DNA of 54,203 bases from Pseudooceanicola onchidii (GTDB taxonomy: Bacteria; Pseudomonadota; Alphaproteobacteria; Rhodobacterales; Rhodobacteraceae): positions 1 to 54,203 of the forward strand of contig NZ_SPUW01000005.1 in NCBI RefSeq assembly GCF_004959925.1, written 5' to 3'. The first letter of the stretch is position 1. The number at the start of each line of letters is the position of its first letter. A program made the translations under genes and the position numbers. Under the pieces are notes generated by a model. That model was given only the letters and a program-made list of their open reading frames with translations. It searched no databases and was not told the origin of the DNA. Below are positions 26,527 through 36,928 of the stretch, piece after piece.

Positions 26527-27753
26527 TCAGGAGGAAGACGGCGGGACGGTTCCGGAAGCGGGGCCAGAACTCTGGTCGGCGACGGGTCCGGTATTGTAGC
26601 TGCGCAGCTCGGACAGGGGCCGTTTGGCGGAATAGGGCACGGGGCTGCTCTCGTCCGGCCAGCCGAAGCTGATCATGACCACCACCCGGTCGTCCGTCTC
26701 AAGGCCGAGCATTCGGAAGATGCGGCTTTCGGCCGGCTCCTCGTCGGCCCAGTTGATGGCACAGGATCCGACGCCCTGTGCTTCGAGCGCGTAGATGAAT
26801 GCCATAGCGGCGAGCGAGGCATCGACAAAGATCGCATGCCGGTCGCGTTCCCGAGGATATGCCCTGAGATGGCCGACCAGCACCGCCACGGCCGGCACGC
26901 CCTTGGCGAAGGATCCGGTGCCGGCGGGGACGCTGACCACTTTGCGGGCGATCTCCGGATCGTCGAAGATGCGGAAGGTAAAGGGCTGGCGATTGCAGGC
27001 GCTTGGCGATTCCGCGGCCACGGCCATGGCCCGGTCGATCACCTCGCGTGGGACCGGATCGGGACGGTAGGAGCGGACCGAGCGGCGGCGCTGCGCTAGG
27101 TTGCGCAAATCGTCGATACCTACCGGGGGCTGGGAAAGGTCGCGGAGGAACGGGGCGAACTGCAGATCGCCAGGTCGACGCGGCGCAGGGCGTTCGGTGA
27201 CGGCACCCTCGGGAAACAGCTTGGCCGCAGCCCGAGCAAACTGCTCGCCCAAGCGGCGCAGCTTGGGATGGTCGGGATCGGTGACCGCGAAAAACTGCGC
27301 TAGCACGTCATGCGCCCACTGCACTTCGCTCGACAGCGGAGCGGTCGGATGGGCGGCACGATAGCCGCAGGCGACGGCATCGAACTCGTTCACGGTCTCG
27401 CCGATGAAGTCCAGCGCAAAAACCGCGCGCCGGTTGGGCATGATTAGCCCTTTTTCGATCCGGTGCACGTTGCGGCGCAGCAGGTAGCTTTGCTCCCGCG
27501 GTTTCTGCAGTCCGCGGCGATAGGCGATCCGTCCAGCGGCGACCGCGGCATGTTCCCGGGCGAAGGCCCCCGAGGTCACGCGGTAATGCAGGCGGCGGCC
27601 CAAGGTATGCGACAGGATCAATCGGTCGGCCGTCTCCTTGCGCAGGGTCAGCATGCCGATCCGGCTGCGCACACGCAGCGTATGAAAGACTTTCCCAGCG
27701 ATCGGGTGCAAAGAGGCGGGCAGGATTTTCCGGCCCAGACGGACGGCAAGCAT
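26527..27753 (-). CDS. Nitroreductase-fold protein with long N-terminal extension
   Basis: 408 residues. The C-terminal half (about 215-390) is a nitroreductase-type flavin domain: RRRSVRSYRPDPVPREVIDRAM, SPSACNRQPFTFRIFDD, SFAKGVPAVAVLVG, ALEAQGVGSCAINW, VVMISFGWPD. The first 200 residues are basic and helical (LLRRNVHRIEKGLIMPNRR) and match nothing I can name. The family normally uses FMN and NAD(P)H; a role in making or modifying a sugar or a pendant group of the EPS is a guess from its place between a glycosyltransferase and a pyruvyltransferase. Start at ATG 27751-27753 with AAGGG upstream. Confidence 0.8.
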   Translation of the reverse strand: MLAVRLGRKILPASLHPIAGKVFHTLRVRSRIGMLTLRKETADRLILSHTLGRRLHYRVTSGAFAREHAAVAAGRIAYRRGLQKPREQSYLLRRNVHRIEKGLIMPNRRAVFALDFIGETVNEFDAVACGYRAAHPTAPLSSEVQWAHDVLAQFFAVTDPDHPKLRRLGEQFARAAAKLFPEGAVTERPAPRRPGDLQFAPFLRDLSQPPVGIDDLRNLAQRRRSVRSYRPDPVPREVIDRAMAVAAESPSACNRQPFTFRIFDDPEIARKVVSVPAGTGSFAKGVPAVAVLVGHLRAYPRERDRHAIFVDASLAAMAFIYALEAQGVGSCAINWADEEPAESRIFRMLGLETDDRVVVMISFGWPDESSPVPYSAKRPLSELRSYNTGPVADQSSGPASGTVPPSSS

Positions 27754-27823
27754 TAGAGACCCTTTCTTGCCTGAAGGTAAATCCGGCTGGTGCGGCACCG
27801 GGAGAGATGGCGGATGGGCGCAG

Positions 27824-28729
27824 TCATATCACCTGCCGTCCTTGTGGCGGCGAAGCAGCCTTCAGCGCTTGGCCCAGCATCCAGCCGCATCGAAGAAACC
27901 GCAGTCGCAGTAGTGTGACGCCGCCGTGGAACCGTTCGCCTGCTCCCTCCAGCCGGTCCGAGAACAGTACGCGCGGCAGATGCGCGGTCCCCGACAGCGC
28001 GACGGCCAAAGCGCGGCCGACCCAAGTCAGGCGTGCGGCCAGCGTGCGGTCCCGTTCGCCCCAAGCTTCGTCGGTCAGGCGTCGCCACTTCCGGCGGAGC
28101 GCCGTCCAGTCCGAGCGGGAGGGGTGGGATGCGATCAGTTCGGCCGCATAGACCATGCTTGCTCCCTTGGTCACTGCGCGGCGGCTCCAGTCCTTGTCCT
28201 CGGGGACACCGTGGATGAACGGCCCCGTACGTTCGAAGACGGCCCGGGTGGTCAGCGTGTTGCCGGCGCCGGCAAAGCCCTGACACTCGATGTAATCGCG
28301 CATATTGAAGGCGAAGACAGCTTCAAAGGCCTCGGCGCCACTTCGCGGTGGTGGAGTTTCGTCGAAGACCGGCACGGCGCCACCGACGATATCAGCCCGG
28401 TCGCAGACCTCGGCCGCTCGGGCGAGCCAGCCGGGGCCAGGCAGGCAATCCGCGTCGATGAACCACAGCAGCGGTGCGGTGCTTTCTGCCACGCCCAGGT
28501 TGCGGGCATGGGCCGCGCCCTTGCGCGGTTCAACCAGAAGGCGGATCTGGGGCCAAGGGGCGAGAACGGCCGCCACGTCCTCGGTTGAACCGTTGTCGCA
28601 GACGAGGATCTCGACCCCGTCGAGGCTGCCGGGCTCGGCCTCGTTGATCATCGCAGAGATGCAGCGCTGGAGCCGCACCGTGTCGTTGTAGTGTGGGATG
28701 ATGACCGCGGCGCGGGGTGTGTCAGTCAT
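27824..28729 (-). CDS. GT2 family glycosyltransferase
   Basis: 301 residues from MTDTPRAAVIIPHYNDTV. ILVCDNGSTEDV and LLWFIDADCLPGPGWLARA give the GT-A nucleotide and metal sites; GVPEDKDWSRRA is the acceptor-side acidic region. The ATG at 28727-28729 follows GGAGGTG at good spacing, so the 14 upstream codons are not used. It lies 16 bases after the tyrosine kinase gene. Confidence 0.88.
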   Translation of the reverse strand: MTDTPRAAVIIPHYNDTVRLQRCISAMINEAEPGSLDGVEILVCDNGSTEDVAAVLAPWPQIRLLVEPRKGAAHARNLGVAESTAPLLWFIDADCLPGPGWLARAAEVCDRADIVGGAVPVFDETPPPRSGAEAFEAVFAFNMRDYIECQGFAGAGNTLTTRAVFERTGPFIHGVPEDKDWSRRAVTKGASMVYAAELIASHPSRSDWTALRRKWRRLTDEAWGERDRTLAARLTWVGRALAVALSGTAHLPRVLFSDRLEGAGERFHGGVTLLRLRFLRCGWMLGQALKAASPPQGRQVI

Positions 28730-28745
28730 GCGCAGCACCTCCGGA

Positions 28746-29573
28746 TCAGTAGTAACCGTAAGACGTTCCATACAGCTCGTCCGTGTAGTTGCACTTGTTC
28801 AGCACGACGCCCGCCACGTTGGTCAGCTCCGCGACCTGCCGTTCGATCACGTCGAGCTGGGAGATCGGGGTCTTTTCGGCCTCCATCACGATCAGCGCGG
28901 CATCGACCGAGCGCAGGAAGCCATGGGCATCATCGGCGGCCATCAGCGGCGGCATGTCGAACAGAATGAGATCGGTGGCGTAGGTTTCCTCGACCGCCGT
29001 CAGCAAATCGGCGGTTTCGTGGTTCTGAAGAAGTTCCGACGAATGGCGCGAGGCCGTGTCGTTGAGCGCGAAGGCCATGTTCATGCCATGTCGCATAACG
29101 TGGTGTTCAAACGGCACTTCACCGCGGATGACCTGGCCCATGTTGCTGGAGAGCCGCTGGCCAAGCAGGCGGGCCATCGAGGGCCGGCGCAGGTCGAAGT
29201 CGAAGGCCATGGCGCGGACGTCGGTCTGCCGCGCGAAGGAGAAGGCCAGGTTGGTGATCGTCGTCGACTTGCCCGCCGACATGGCGGACGAGACGATGGC
29301 AATGCGTTTCCAGCCGTGCTGGCGGCTCAGACGCAGAAGCTTTGTCCGCAGCAGGTCGTAGGCCGAGGATTCACCGCTGCTGTCCATGGCGACCAGGCGA
29401 TTGTGCTGCAGGAGGCTGCGATCCAGCCGGATCTCGGCCAGATTGCTCCAGGCCTCTGAGACGCCGACCGGGAGGGACGGGGCGCTGGTTTCGCGGAGGA
29501 CCTGAGGATCCTCCGTGATTTCCCCCGCGCGCTTCTTGCGGGCCTTGTCCAGGGCGGTTTGCAGTCTTTCCAT
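28746..29573 (-). CDS. Tyrosine autokinase of the exopolysaccharide system (BY-kinase)
   Basis: 275 residues, the cytoplasmic half of a Wzc/CapB-type bacterial tyrosine kinase. Walker A SSAMSAGKSTT has Lys102, Walker A-prime AFDFDLRRP has Asp125 and Asp127, and Walker B is LILFDMPP. The C-terminal tail holds five tyrosines in the last 13 residues (263, 268, 272, 274, 275), the autophosphorylation cluster. It should bind the cytoplasmic ends of the Wzz protein encoded just upstream and control chain length. The family in exosortase-linked EPS loci is the closest I know. Confidence 0.93.
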   Translation of the reverse strand: MERLQTALDKARKKRAGEITEDPQVLRETSAPSLPVGVSEAWSNLAEIRLDRSLLQHNRLVAMDSSGESSAYDLLRTKLLRLSRQHGWKRIAIVSSAMSAGKSTTITNLAFSFARQTDVRAMAFDFDLRRPSMARLLGQRLSSNMGQVIRGEVPFEHHVMRHGMNMAFALNDTASRHSSELLQNHETADLLTAVEETYATDLILFDMPPLMAADDAHGFLRSVDAALIVMEAEKTPISQLDVIERQVAELTNVAGVVLNKCNYTDELYGTSYGYY

Positions 29574-29607
29574 GCTCGGCGGTCTCCTTGCTCCGGGTCT
29601 GCGGGGC

Positions 29608-31140
29608 TCAGCCCCGGATGCCGATCTTGTTCATCACGCGGTCGGCCAGCAGGTCGAGCGGCATGTAATAGGTGTGCAGCGCATAGATGGTGGCGGGCAC
29701 CACGGCCATGACGATCAGGATCATGGCCACGAGGGACGCGCGCCGCATCACCTTTTGGCGGCGGGTGCGCAGGTAGGGGATCGTGGCGATCGGGGTGATC
29801 CCGAGCTTGTTGACGATATCCACCGGGCGGCGCGCGGTGCGGTTGAGGAATTCGAGCCCGACGATCAGGGCAAGACCTGCGAGGATCCCGATGGCCGTGC
29901 CGCCGCCGGCGATCATCAGGCGATTGGGCTTGGTCGGCTGGGAGGGTGTCGTGGGCTGTTCGACGACCGAAATGCGGCGGCCGCGCGACAGGGTCTCGAT
30001 GCGTTCGCCGGTCGAGGCTTGGGCGAGGCTTGAAACGGCCTGATTGTACTGGCTTTGGATATTGCGGTAATCGCGTTCCAGTGACTCCAGCGCGATGGAG
30101 TTTGCCGGCGTGGCGTCGATGCTGGTGGTCAGGTCGTCCAGCCGGGTCTCGATGCGGGTCTTTTCTTCCTGCAACTGAGAGATCTGGGTGTCGATCTCGG
30201 ACAGCTGGAACTCGAACATGGCGCGGGCCGGGTCGGTGCCATCAGTGCCATTGGCCCCCGATTCTGCTTCGAGCTGACTCTGTACCTGGGCAATCTGGGC
30301 GCGCAGGATGCGGATCTTGGGGTTGTTCTCGGAATACACGGTGAGAGCCTGGTTCAGCTCGGCCTCGAGCTGTGTCAGGCGTTGCTGCACTGGGCTGGCC
30401 GAAGGACCGGCGTCGACCCGGCCCGTGGTCTCGAAAATCTCCACCAATTTGGCGCGCTGTTCAGTCATGTTGGCGATGGCGCGATCGACCTGGATCTGGC
30501 GGTCCTGCAGGCTCAGTTGTTGGCCGCGGCGGTAATCCAGGCTATCGGGCAGAGCCTTGGAGTTGGCGTTCTTGAAGTTCAGGATGCGGGCGCTTTGTGC
30601 GCCAAGCTCATCATTGAGCCGGGTGACCTCTTGCTGGAAAAAGTCTTGTGTCTGGCCCGCACGGTTGACGCGGTATTCGGCGTCCTCGCGCAGGATCAGT
30701 GTCAGGTATTCGTTGAGGACAGCTGCGGCCTTGCGGGCATCGCCCGCCTCGAATGACATGTTCATGAAAGTGGCTCGGTTTTGTCCAGCCGAGGTGCTAA
30801 TGTCGGTGCGTGCCCGCATGGCATCGACAATCTGGTCCGGGGTCATCTCTGCCAAGTCAGCAAGAGCCTGCGTCTTGCGCGCGATGTCCAGCATGTTCGC
30901 CCGGGTCAGCAACCGGGTCTGGAAAATCTGCAGCTGTTCCTGCGCAGACACCTGCACGGTCGAGGCCGCAAGATCCCCGGGAATCTGTTCGCTCTCCACC
31001 AGCAGCCGGACCGAGCTGACGTAGGCTGGGGGCAGGGTGCGGGCGACCGTGATCGCCACGCCGGAGATCACGCCGGCCACAAGTAGGAACCAGGGCAGGC
31101 GCCGCAGGAAGATCGACAGGTAATACCGCAGGGAAATCAT
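29608..31140 (-). CDS. Wzz-type chain length determinant protein
   Basis: 510 residues. A first membrane helix at about 15-35 (WFLLVAGVISGVAITVA), a long periplasmic part with predicted coiled coils (about 150-360), a second helix near 400-425 (GGGTAIGILAGLALIVGLEFL), and a further hydrophobic helix near 465-490. The last one is additional to the classical Wzz plan and is seen in the PEP-CTERM-locus type. It lacks a kinase domain, which is encoded separately by the next gene. It follows the ATPase gene by five bases. Confidence 0.92.
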   Translation of the reverse strand: MISLRYYLSIFLRRLPWFLLVAGVISGVAITVARTLPPAYVSSVRLLVESEQIPGDLAASTVQVSAQEQLQIFQTRLLTRANMLDIARKTQALADLAEMTPDQIVDAMRARTDISTSAGQNRATFMNMSFEAGDARKAAAVLNEYLTLILREDAEYRVNRAGQTQDFFQQEVTRLNDELGAQSARILNFKNANSKALPDSLDYRRGQQLSLQDRQIQVDRAIANMTEQRAKLVEIFETTGRVDAGPSASPVQQRLTQLEAELNQALTVYSENNPKIRILRAQIAQVQSQLEAESGANGTDGTDPARAMFEFQLSEIDTQISQLQEEKTRIETRLDDLTTSIDATPANSIALESLERDYRNIQSQYNQAVSSLAQASTGERIETLSRGRRISVVEQPTTPSQPTKPNRLMIAGGGTAIGILAGLALIVGLEFLNRTARRPVDIVNKLGITPIATIPYLRTRRQKVMRRASLVAMILIVMAVVPATIYALHTYYMPLDLLADRVMNKIGIRG

Positions 31141-31145
31141 CTAAC

Positions 31146-32012
31146 TCAGGTCTCCTGTTTGGCGTATCGCGACGGCTCGCTGGCCGCGCCGAAGAAGACG
31201 CCATCGTTCAGAACGGCGTCCACGGCGGTGCGCGTCACCTCTGCCGCCTCGTCGCTCCAGGCATAGAGCATGGAGAGGTCGCAGAGCTGGTTCACCAGCC
31301 GGGGCACGCCGCCGGTTGTCTTGTGGATAAGGGTAATCGCCTCGGGCGTGAACTCCTGGCCCGTACCGCCGACGGTCACAAGTCGGTGCGCGATATAGGC
31401 CGCAACAGTCTCTTCGTTCATCGGCCCGAGGTGGAAGTTCGCCGCCACCCGCTGCGCCAGCTGGCGCATTTCGGGCTTGTGGACCATGTCGCGCAGCTCG
31501 GGCTGGCCGACGAGGACCAGCTGGATCAGCTCGTCCTTGTTGGAATTGACGTTGGTCAGCATGCGGATCTCTTCGAGTCCCTCGACCGAGAGGTTCTGCG
31601 CCTCGTCGATGATCAGCACGACGCGGCGGCCTTCGCCGTATTCCTCGACGAGAAAGTCGAGGAAGGCCTGGAAAAGCTGCACGTAGTCGGATCGCTCGGC
31701 GGGCAGGGGGATGTCGAAGGCATTGAGCACCCATTGCATCAGCTCGCCCCGCCCGCCCTGGGCGTTGGAGATGAGACCGATGGTCAGGGTGGCGTCCATC
31801 TTTTCCAGCAGCGCACGCAGCAGGGTGGTTTTGCCCGACCCGACCTCGCCGGTGATCAGCGTGATGGGCGCGCGCGACAGCAGGCCGAACTCCAGCACCG
31901 AGAAGGCCCGCTTGTGCTGCGGTGACCAATAGAGGAAACCGGGATCGGGCAGCAGGGTGAAGGGTCGTTCGGTGAGCCCGAAATGATCGGCGTACATCGC
32001 TTCGGTCGCCAT
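31146..32012 (-). CDS. ExeA-like AAA ATPase of exosortase-linked EPS locus
   Basis: 288 residues from MATEAMYADHFGLTERPF. GEVGSGKT (55-62) is Walker A, VVLIIDEAQN (131-140) is Walker B, and the TNVNSNKDELIQLVLVGQPEL segment near 152-172 is typical of the ExeA/GspA AAA+ family. Such ATPases occur in PEP-CTERM EPS loci; their task there is not established, and assembly or energising of the export apparatus has been suggested. I chose ATG 32010-32012 because AAGGAG precedes it and family homology begins there; the open frame continues to 32330 with a Pro/Ala-rich stretch. First gene of the minus-strand EPS operon. Confidence 0.9.
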   Translation of the reverse strand: MATEAMYADHFGLTERPFTLLPDPGFLYWSPQHKRAFSVLEFGLLSRAPITLITGEVGSGKTTLLRALLEKMDATLTIGLISNAQGGRGELMQWVLNAFDIPLPAERSDYVQLFQAFLDFLVEEYGEGRRVVLIIDEAQNLSVEGLEEIRMLTNVNSNKDELIQLVLVGQPELRDMVHKPEMRQLAQRVAANFHLGPMNEETVAAYIAHRLVTVGGTGQEFTPEAITLIHKTTGGVPRLVNQLCDLSMLYAWSDEAAEVTRTAVDAVLNDGVFFGAASEPSRYAKQET

Positions 32013-32707
32013 GGTGCTCCTTGCCGGCGCGGGGGCCGGGTCCTGCGACTGGGGGACGGGGGCAGAATGGACCTCCGCCGCGTCGGATGGCGCAAGAATG
32101 TAATCTTCGGTCTTCTGGCCGTCTTGCTCTGGCGACAAGGTATAGGCAGACGGGCCGGGCGGAGAAACCCCGGATGCGGCGGCGGGCGTGACTTTTTCCG
32201 CGTCCGGGGTGAAAAGACGGCGCAATGCGGCAATGCAGCAACGGACCGCCGACGCGGGGCCCCAACTGCTGCGAATCGCGGCATTCCCTCGCGGAAGCGG
32301 CGATTGTTGACCGGATACGCGGAAAACCACCCGATAACCTCTATATTGTTGACTTATATAGCCAAATTTTGTGGCGCCCGAGGCGGAGTTTCGGACTTTT
32401 TTCCCGGAAACACACCCCGGGGCACTGCTCTAAGTAGTTGATAACAGTATCTTAACGAAGTGATGGCCAAGAAATGGCTTTTATGTGGCCCCCCCGGGGG
32501 TTTAATATGCGGGGGTGACAGCTAGATTTATGCTACGCTACAGCATGTTCGGGACAGAAGTTCCGGCTCCGAGGCTGTAAGCGGCCGCCTGAGCCAGGGG
32601 GCGACGGAAGGAAATTTGAGTCGAACTTAGGGGTGCTGACCCCAATTGTTAGTACTGAACATCGCGCCCGTCTGCTCGGGCATCCATTTGGAGAAAGTGA
32701 CTTTCTC
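32013..32707. promoter_or_regulatory. Divergent promoter region of the two main EPS operons
   Basis: About 695 bases between the ATPase gene (minus) and the sugar transferase gene (plus). From 32330 to 32560 it is much AT-richer than its surroundings and has several short symmetric stretches, such as CTATATTGTTGACTTATATAG-like symmetry at about 32340-32360 and TGCTACGCTACAGCA at 32530-32545. Promoters for both operons should lie here, though I cannot assign boxes with confidence. Confidence 0.5.
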
Positions 32708-33412
<705 letters not shown>

Positions 33413-33488
33413 TCGAAGCTCTGCGGCGTCCCGGCGCCGGGGTTTCCTGATCGGACACTTACTATTTACCAACATTCGGCTGCACCTC

Positions 33489-33522
33489 ATGCCGGGGGAC
33501 AAGACAAGTCCCCCGGCATTTG
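33489..33522 (+). terminator. Rho-independent terminator after the sugar transferase gene
   Basis: A perfect 12-base-pair stem (ATGCCGGGGGAC with GTCCCCCGGCAT) around a seven-base loop, followed by TTGTT. It separates the sugar transferase gene from the PrsT-like gene, so the latter may have its own promoter or be reached by read-through. Confidence 0.85.
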
Positions 33523-33567
33523 TTAAGGTCCGCAGGACCCAGATCAGCCCAGAACCGGATTTGAACA

Positions 33568-36018
33568 GTGAAGAAATTTGTTATTGCGATCAGCCTTGTA
33601 CTGGCTCTTGCCGCTTGCGACACCGCCGAGGAACGTGCCGAAAATCACTACCAGACGGCCCTGTCGCTGCTTGAGGAAGGGGATGTGCCCCGGGCGCTGA
33701 TCGAACTGCGCAACGTGTTCAATCTGAACGGCCAGCACCAGGAAGCGCGGCGCCTTTACGCCCAGACCGTGCTGGAGCAGGGCAAGGCCCAGGAAGCGTT
33801 TGGTCAGTTCCGTCTGCTGGTGGAACAATACCCCGACGACATCGAAGGCAATCGCGCCCTGGCCCGGCTGGCCATGGAGGCCGGTCAGATCGAACAGGCC
33901 AAGCCCTACATTGCCCGCGTGCTGGAAGCCGAGCCCGACAATACCGAGATGCAGTCGATGGACGCGCTGGTGGCCTATGCCACCTCGCGGGCCAGCAATG
34001 AACAGGAGGCCCGGACCGCCGCGCTGGCCAAGGCCCGCAAGCTGATCGAGGCCGACCCCGAGCTGATCTATGCCCGCCAGGTGGTGCTGACGCAGCTGAT
34101 GCAGGACCGCGACTGGCCCGAGGTCCGCCGCGAGGTCGAGGCCGCGCTTGAAGTGCAGCCCGAGGCCCAACAGCTTTATCGTCTGCGGCTGGCCGCGCTG
34201 GAGCAGATGGGCGAAACCGAAGAGCTGGAGAAGACCCTGATCGAGATGACCCGGCGCTTCTCGGACGATCCCGCCACCGGGCAGATGCTGATCCGCTGGT
34301 ACCTGAGCCGCGGTGAAATCGACAAGGCTGAGGACTGGCTGCGTGATCGGATCGACCCCCAGACCCCCAACCCGCAGGCCCGCCTGGTGCTGCTTGAATT
34401 CCTGACCCGGTTCCGCAGCGAACAGGCGGCGCTGGACGAGATCACCGAGCTGATGTCGCAGACCCCGATGCCCGCCGATATCGCTGCGAACGAAGGGACC
34501 TTCACCGCCCTGCGCGCCGGGTTGATGTTCAACATGGGCGAGCAGAAGGCCGCCATGCTGCGCCTGGAAGAGCTGGTCGAGACCGGCGAGCCGGGCGAGG
34601 AACTGGATCGCGTCAAGATTTCTCTGGCGCAGATGCGCGAGCAGACCGGCAACAATGTCGGTGCCCGTGCCCTGGTCGAAGAGGTTCTGGAACGCGACCG
34701 CACCAATGTCGGCGCGCTCAAGATGAAGGCCGCTTGGCTGATCGACGGCGACGAGACCAGCGAGGCGATCAACACCCTGCGCGAGGCGCTCGACCAGGAA
34801 CCGAACGACACCGCGACCCTGACCCTGCTGGCGCGCGCCTACGAACGTGAAGGCAGCCGCGAGCTGATGACCGACATGCTGAGCCGTGCCGTCGATGCCT
34901 CGGGCCGTGCCCCCGGGCCGTCGATCCAGCTGGCCAAGTCCTTGATCCAGAACGGCCAGTTCCGCAGCGCCGAGGACGTGCTGATCGAAGCGCTGCGCGT
35001 TGACAGCGCCAACGTGCAGCTGCTGCACACCCTGGGCCAGGTCCATATCGGCATGGACGACTGGGGCCGGGTCGATCAGGACATCAAGCGCCTGCGCGCG
35101 CTCGACAGTCCCCAATCCAAGGGGGCGGCCGATGATCTCGAGGCCAAGCTGCTGCTGAACCAGCGCAAGACCGACGATCTGATCGGCTTTGTCGAAAGCC
35201 TGTCCGAAGGCGACCGCAACGGCGAGGCCAACGTGATCCGCGCCCTCGTCATGTCCGGCCAGGTCGATCAGGCCCTGGAAAGGGCGAAAAGTTACTACGA
35301 GGACGACCCCGAGGCCCCGGCGGCCCGTTTCCTCTACGCCTCTGCGCTGAGCTATTCCGGCCAGGACGACCAGGCGCTCGAGCTGTTCCAGGCCCTGGCC
35401 GAGGAAGAGCCCAAGGCCCTGTCTGTCTGGCGGTCGATCTACAGCATCCAGATGCGCAACAAGCAGATGGAGGCCGCCGCCGAGACCGTCGAGAAGGTCA
35501 ATGCCGCGCTGCCCGACAACCTTGACGCCAAGTGGATGAAGGCCGGTCACTACGAGGCCCTGGGCCAGCCCGAGGAGGCCATCGCGGTCTACGAGGAAAT
35601 GTACGCCCAGAACTCGAACCTGCCGGTGATCGCCAACAACCTCGCCAGCCTGCTGTCGACCGTACGCGACGACCCCGAAAGCCTTGAGCGGGCCTACACG
35701 GTCGCCCGCCGCCTGCGCCAGCTCGACGTGCCCGCCTTCAAGGACACCTACGGCTGGATCGCCCTGCGCCGCGGCGAGATCGAAGAGGCCGAGGCGCACC
35801 TGGTGCCGGCGGCCGAGGCCCTGTCGAACGACCCCTCGGTCCAGTACCACGTCGGCGCGCTTTATGCCGAACAGGAGAAGACCGCAGACGCCCGCGAGGC
35901 TTTCGAACGGGCCCTGCAGCTGCTGGAAGAAGGCGGCAAGACCTATCCCGGCCTGGTTGATGTGGTGACGGAAAAGCTGGCGGCCCTGCCCGAGGGTGAG
36001 GCCCAGACAGGTCAGTAA
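33568..36018 (+). CDS. prsT: TPR-repeat lipoprotein, PrsT type (exosortase/PEP-CTERM system)
   Basis: 816 residues. The signal peptide ends in the lipobox LAAC with Cys17, so the mature protein is lipid-anchored. The rest is a run of tetratricopeptide repeats (AENHYQTALSLLEEGDVPRALIELRN, then many A-x8-G copies) to the C-terminus, which matches the large TPR lipoprotein found in exosortase-linked EPS loci. It probably scaffolds the envelope-spanning export complex, as AlgK-like lipoproteins do; the exact role is unproven. Start is GTG 33568. It is isolated by terminators on both sides. Confidence 0.9.
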   Translation: MKKFVIAISLVLALAACDTAEERAENHYQTALSLLEEGDVPRALIELRNVFNLNGQHQEARRLYAQTVLEQGKAQEAFGQFRLLVEQYPDDIEGNRALARLAMEAGQIEQAKPYIARVLEAEPDNTEMQSMDALVAYATSRASNEQEARTAALAKARKLIEADPELIYARQVVLTQLMQDRDWPEVRREVEAALEVQPEAQQLYRLRLAALEQMGETEELEKTLIEMTRRFSDDPATGQMLIRWYLSRGEIDKAEDWLRDRIDPQTPNPQARLVLLEFLTRFRSEQAALDEITELMSQTPMPADIAANEGTFTALRAGLMFNMGEQKAAMLRLEELVETGEPGEELDRVKISLAQMREQTGNNVGARALVEEVLERDRTNVGALKMKAAWLIDGDETSEAINTLREALDQEPNDTATLTLLARAYEREGSRELMTDMLSRAVDASGRAPGPSIQLAKSLIQNGQFRSAEDVLIEALRVDSANVQLLHTLGQVHIGMDDWGRVDQDIKRLRALDSPQSKGAADDLEAKLLLNQRKTDDLIGFVESLSEGDRNGEANVIRALVMSGQVDQALERAKSYYEDDPEAPAARFLYASALSYSGQDDQALELFQALAEEEPKALSVWRSIYSIQMRNKQMEAAAETVEKVNAALPDNLDAKWMKAGHYEALGQPEEAIAVYEEMYAQNSNLPVIANNLASLLSTVRDDPESLERAYTVARRLRQLDVPAFKDTYGWIALRRGEIEEAEAHLVPAAEALSNDPSVQYHVGALYAEQEKTADAREAFERALQLLEEGGKTYPGLVDVVTEKLAALPEGEAQTGQ

Positions 36019-36062
36019 GGCCATGGCCCTGCGTCTTTCCTGCCGCGCTTGACATAAACCGT

Positions 36063-36095
36063 GAAACAGGACGTTTGCCGAACGTCCTGTTTCGC
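36063..36095 (+). terminator. Rho-independent terminator after the PrsT-like gene
   Basis: A perfect 13-base-pair stem (GAAACAGGACGTT with AACGTCCTGTTTC) around a five-base loop. The T-run is weak (TTTCGCTT). Confidence 0.75.
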
Positions 36096-36192
36096 TTATG
36101 GTACGCGCGAGTAAGGCAGTATATGCCGGGCCGACAAGCAGAAGCGGCCCCCGTACAGGGGAAGGCCCAGACCCGGTAGAAAAGGACAGACC

Positions 36193-36822
36193 ATGACCCG
36201 TTTCTCGCAATGTCGCGGACTGATCGGCTGGATCGCCGCAGTCTTCGCCCTGGCCCTGCTGGCGGTCCCCGCCTCTGCCCAGCAGCTCTACAAGATCCGC
36301 CCCGGCGATCAGCTGAACATCGAAGTGCTGGAAGACCCCAGCCTCAACCGGTCGGTGCTGATCCTGCCGGACGGCAATTTCACCTTTCCCTTCGCGGGCC
36401 AGGTCCGGGCCGGCGGGCGCAGCGTGCTGGCCGTGCAGAACAGCCTTGTCGAACGGCTGAGCAGCAACTTCGCCACGCCGCCGAGCGTTTTCGTCACCGC
36501 AGGCCCTCTCTTCAAGGCGCCCGAAGCGCCCATGGGCGCCGTGGAAATCGACAAGTTCGGCATCTATGCCATGGGCGAGATCAACAACCCCGGCAAGGTC
36601 GAGATCCTCAGCGATGAAGGCATCACCCTGCTTCAGGCGATCGCACAGGTCGGCGGTTTCACCCGGTTTGCCGCGACCAAGCGGATCGAACTGCGGCGTC
36701 CGACGCAGAAGGGCGAACAGGTTTACATCTACAACTACAAGACAGGCGGCGGGATTTCCGGTGCAACGACGCTGCGGGCCGGCGACGTGATCGTCGTTCC
36801 CGAACGGCGCCTGTTCGAGTAA
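36193..36822 (+). CDS. Short Wza-like polysaccharide export protein (OPX)
   Basis: 209 residues. A signal peptide (about 1-29, ending ASAQ) precedes the polysaccharide export domain (YKIRPGDQLNIEVLEDPSLNR, LPDGNFTFPFAGQV) and one SLBB domain (IYAMGEINNPGKVEILSDEGITLLQAIAQVGGF). There is no lipobox cysteine and no C-terminal amphipathic helix, so it cannot form the Wza outer-membrane pore by itself. Short OPX proteins of this kind are thought to need a separate beta-barrel porin, and the next gene encodes one candidate. Neighbouring order matches exosortase-linked EPS loci. Confidence 0.92.
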   Translation: MTRFSQCRGLIGWIAAVFALALLAVPASAQQLYKIRPGDQLNIEVLEDPSLNRSVLILPDGNFTFPFAGQVRAGGRSVLAVQNSLVERLSSNFATPPSVFVTAGPLFKAPEAPMGAVEIDKFGIYAMGEINNPGKVEILSDEGITLLQAIAQVGGFTRFAATKRIELRRPTQKGEQVYIYNYKTGGGISGATTLRAGDVIVVPERRLFE

Positions 36823-36928
36823 GCTTCACGACACCGGTCTGCCCCGCGCAGCCGGACGGATCAGACACGCCCGGGGCAGGGGATCTGTGCCGGGCGAAAT
36901 GCCGCAAAGACCCAGAGAGGTCCGGCAG

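Noticed and set aside
33544-36210. An 888-codon open frame on the minus strand
   Set aside because: It is the antisense shadow of the TPR lipoprotein gene (33568-36018), caused by high GC and strong codon bias; its translation is low-complexity and has no family.
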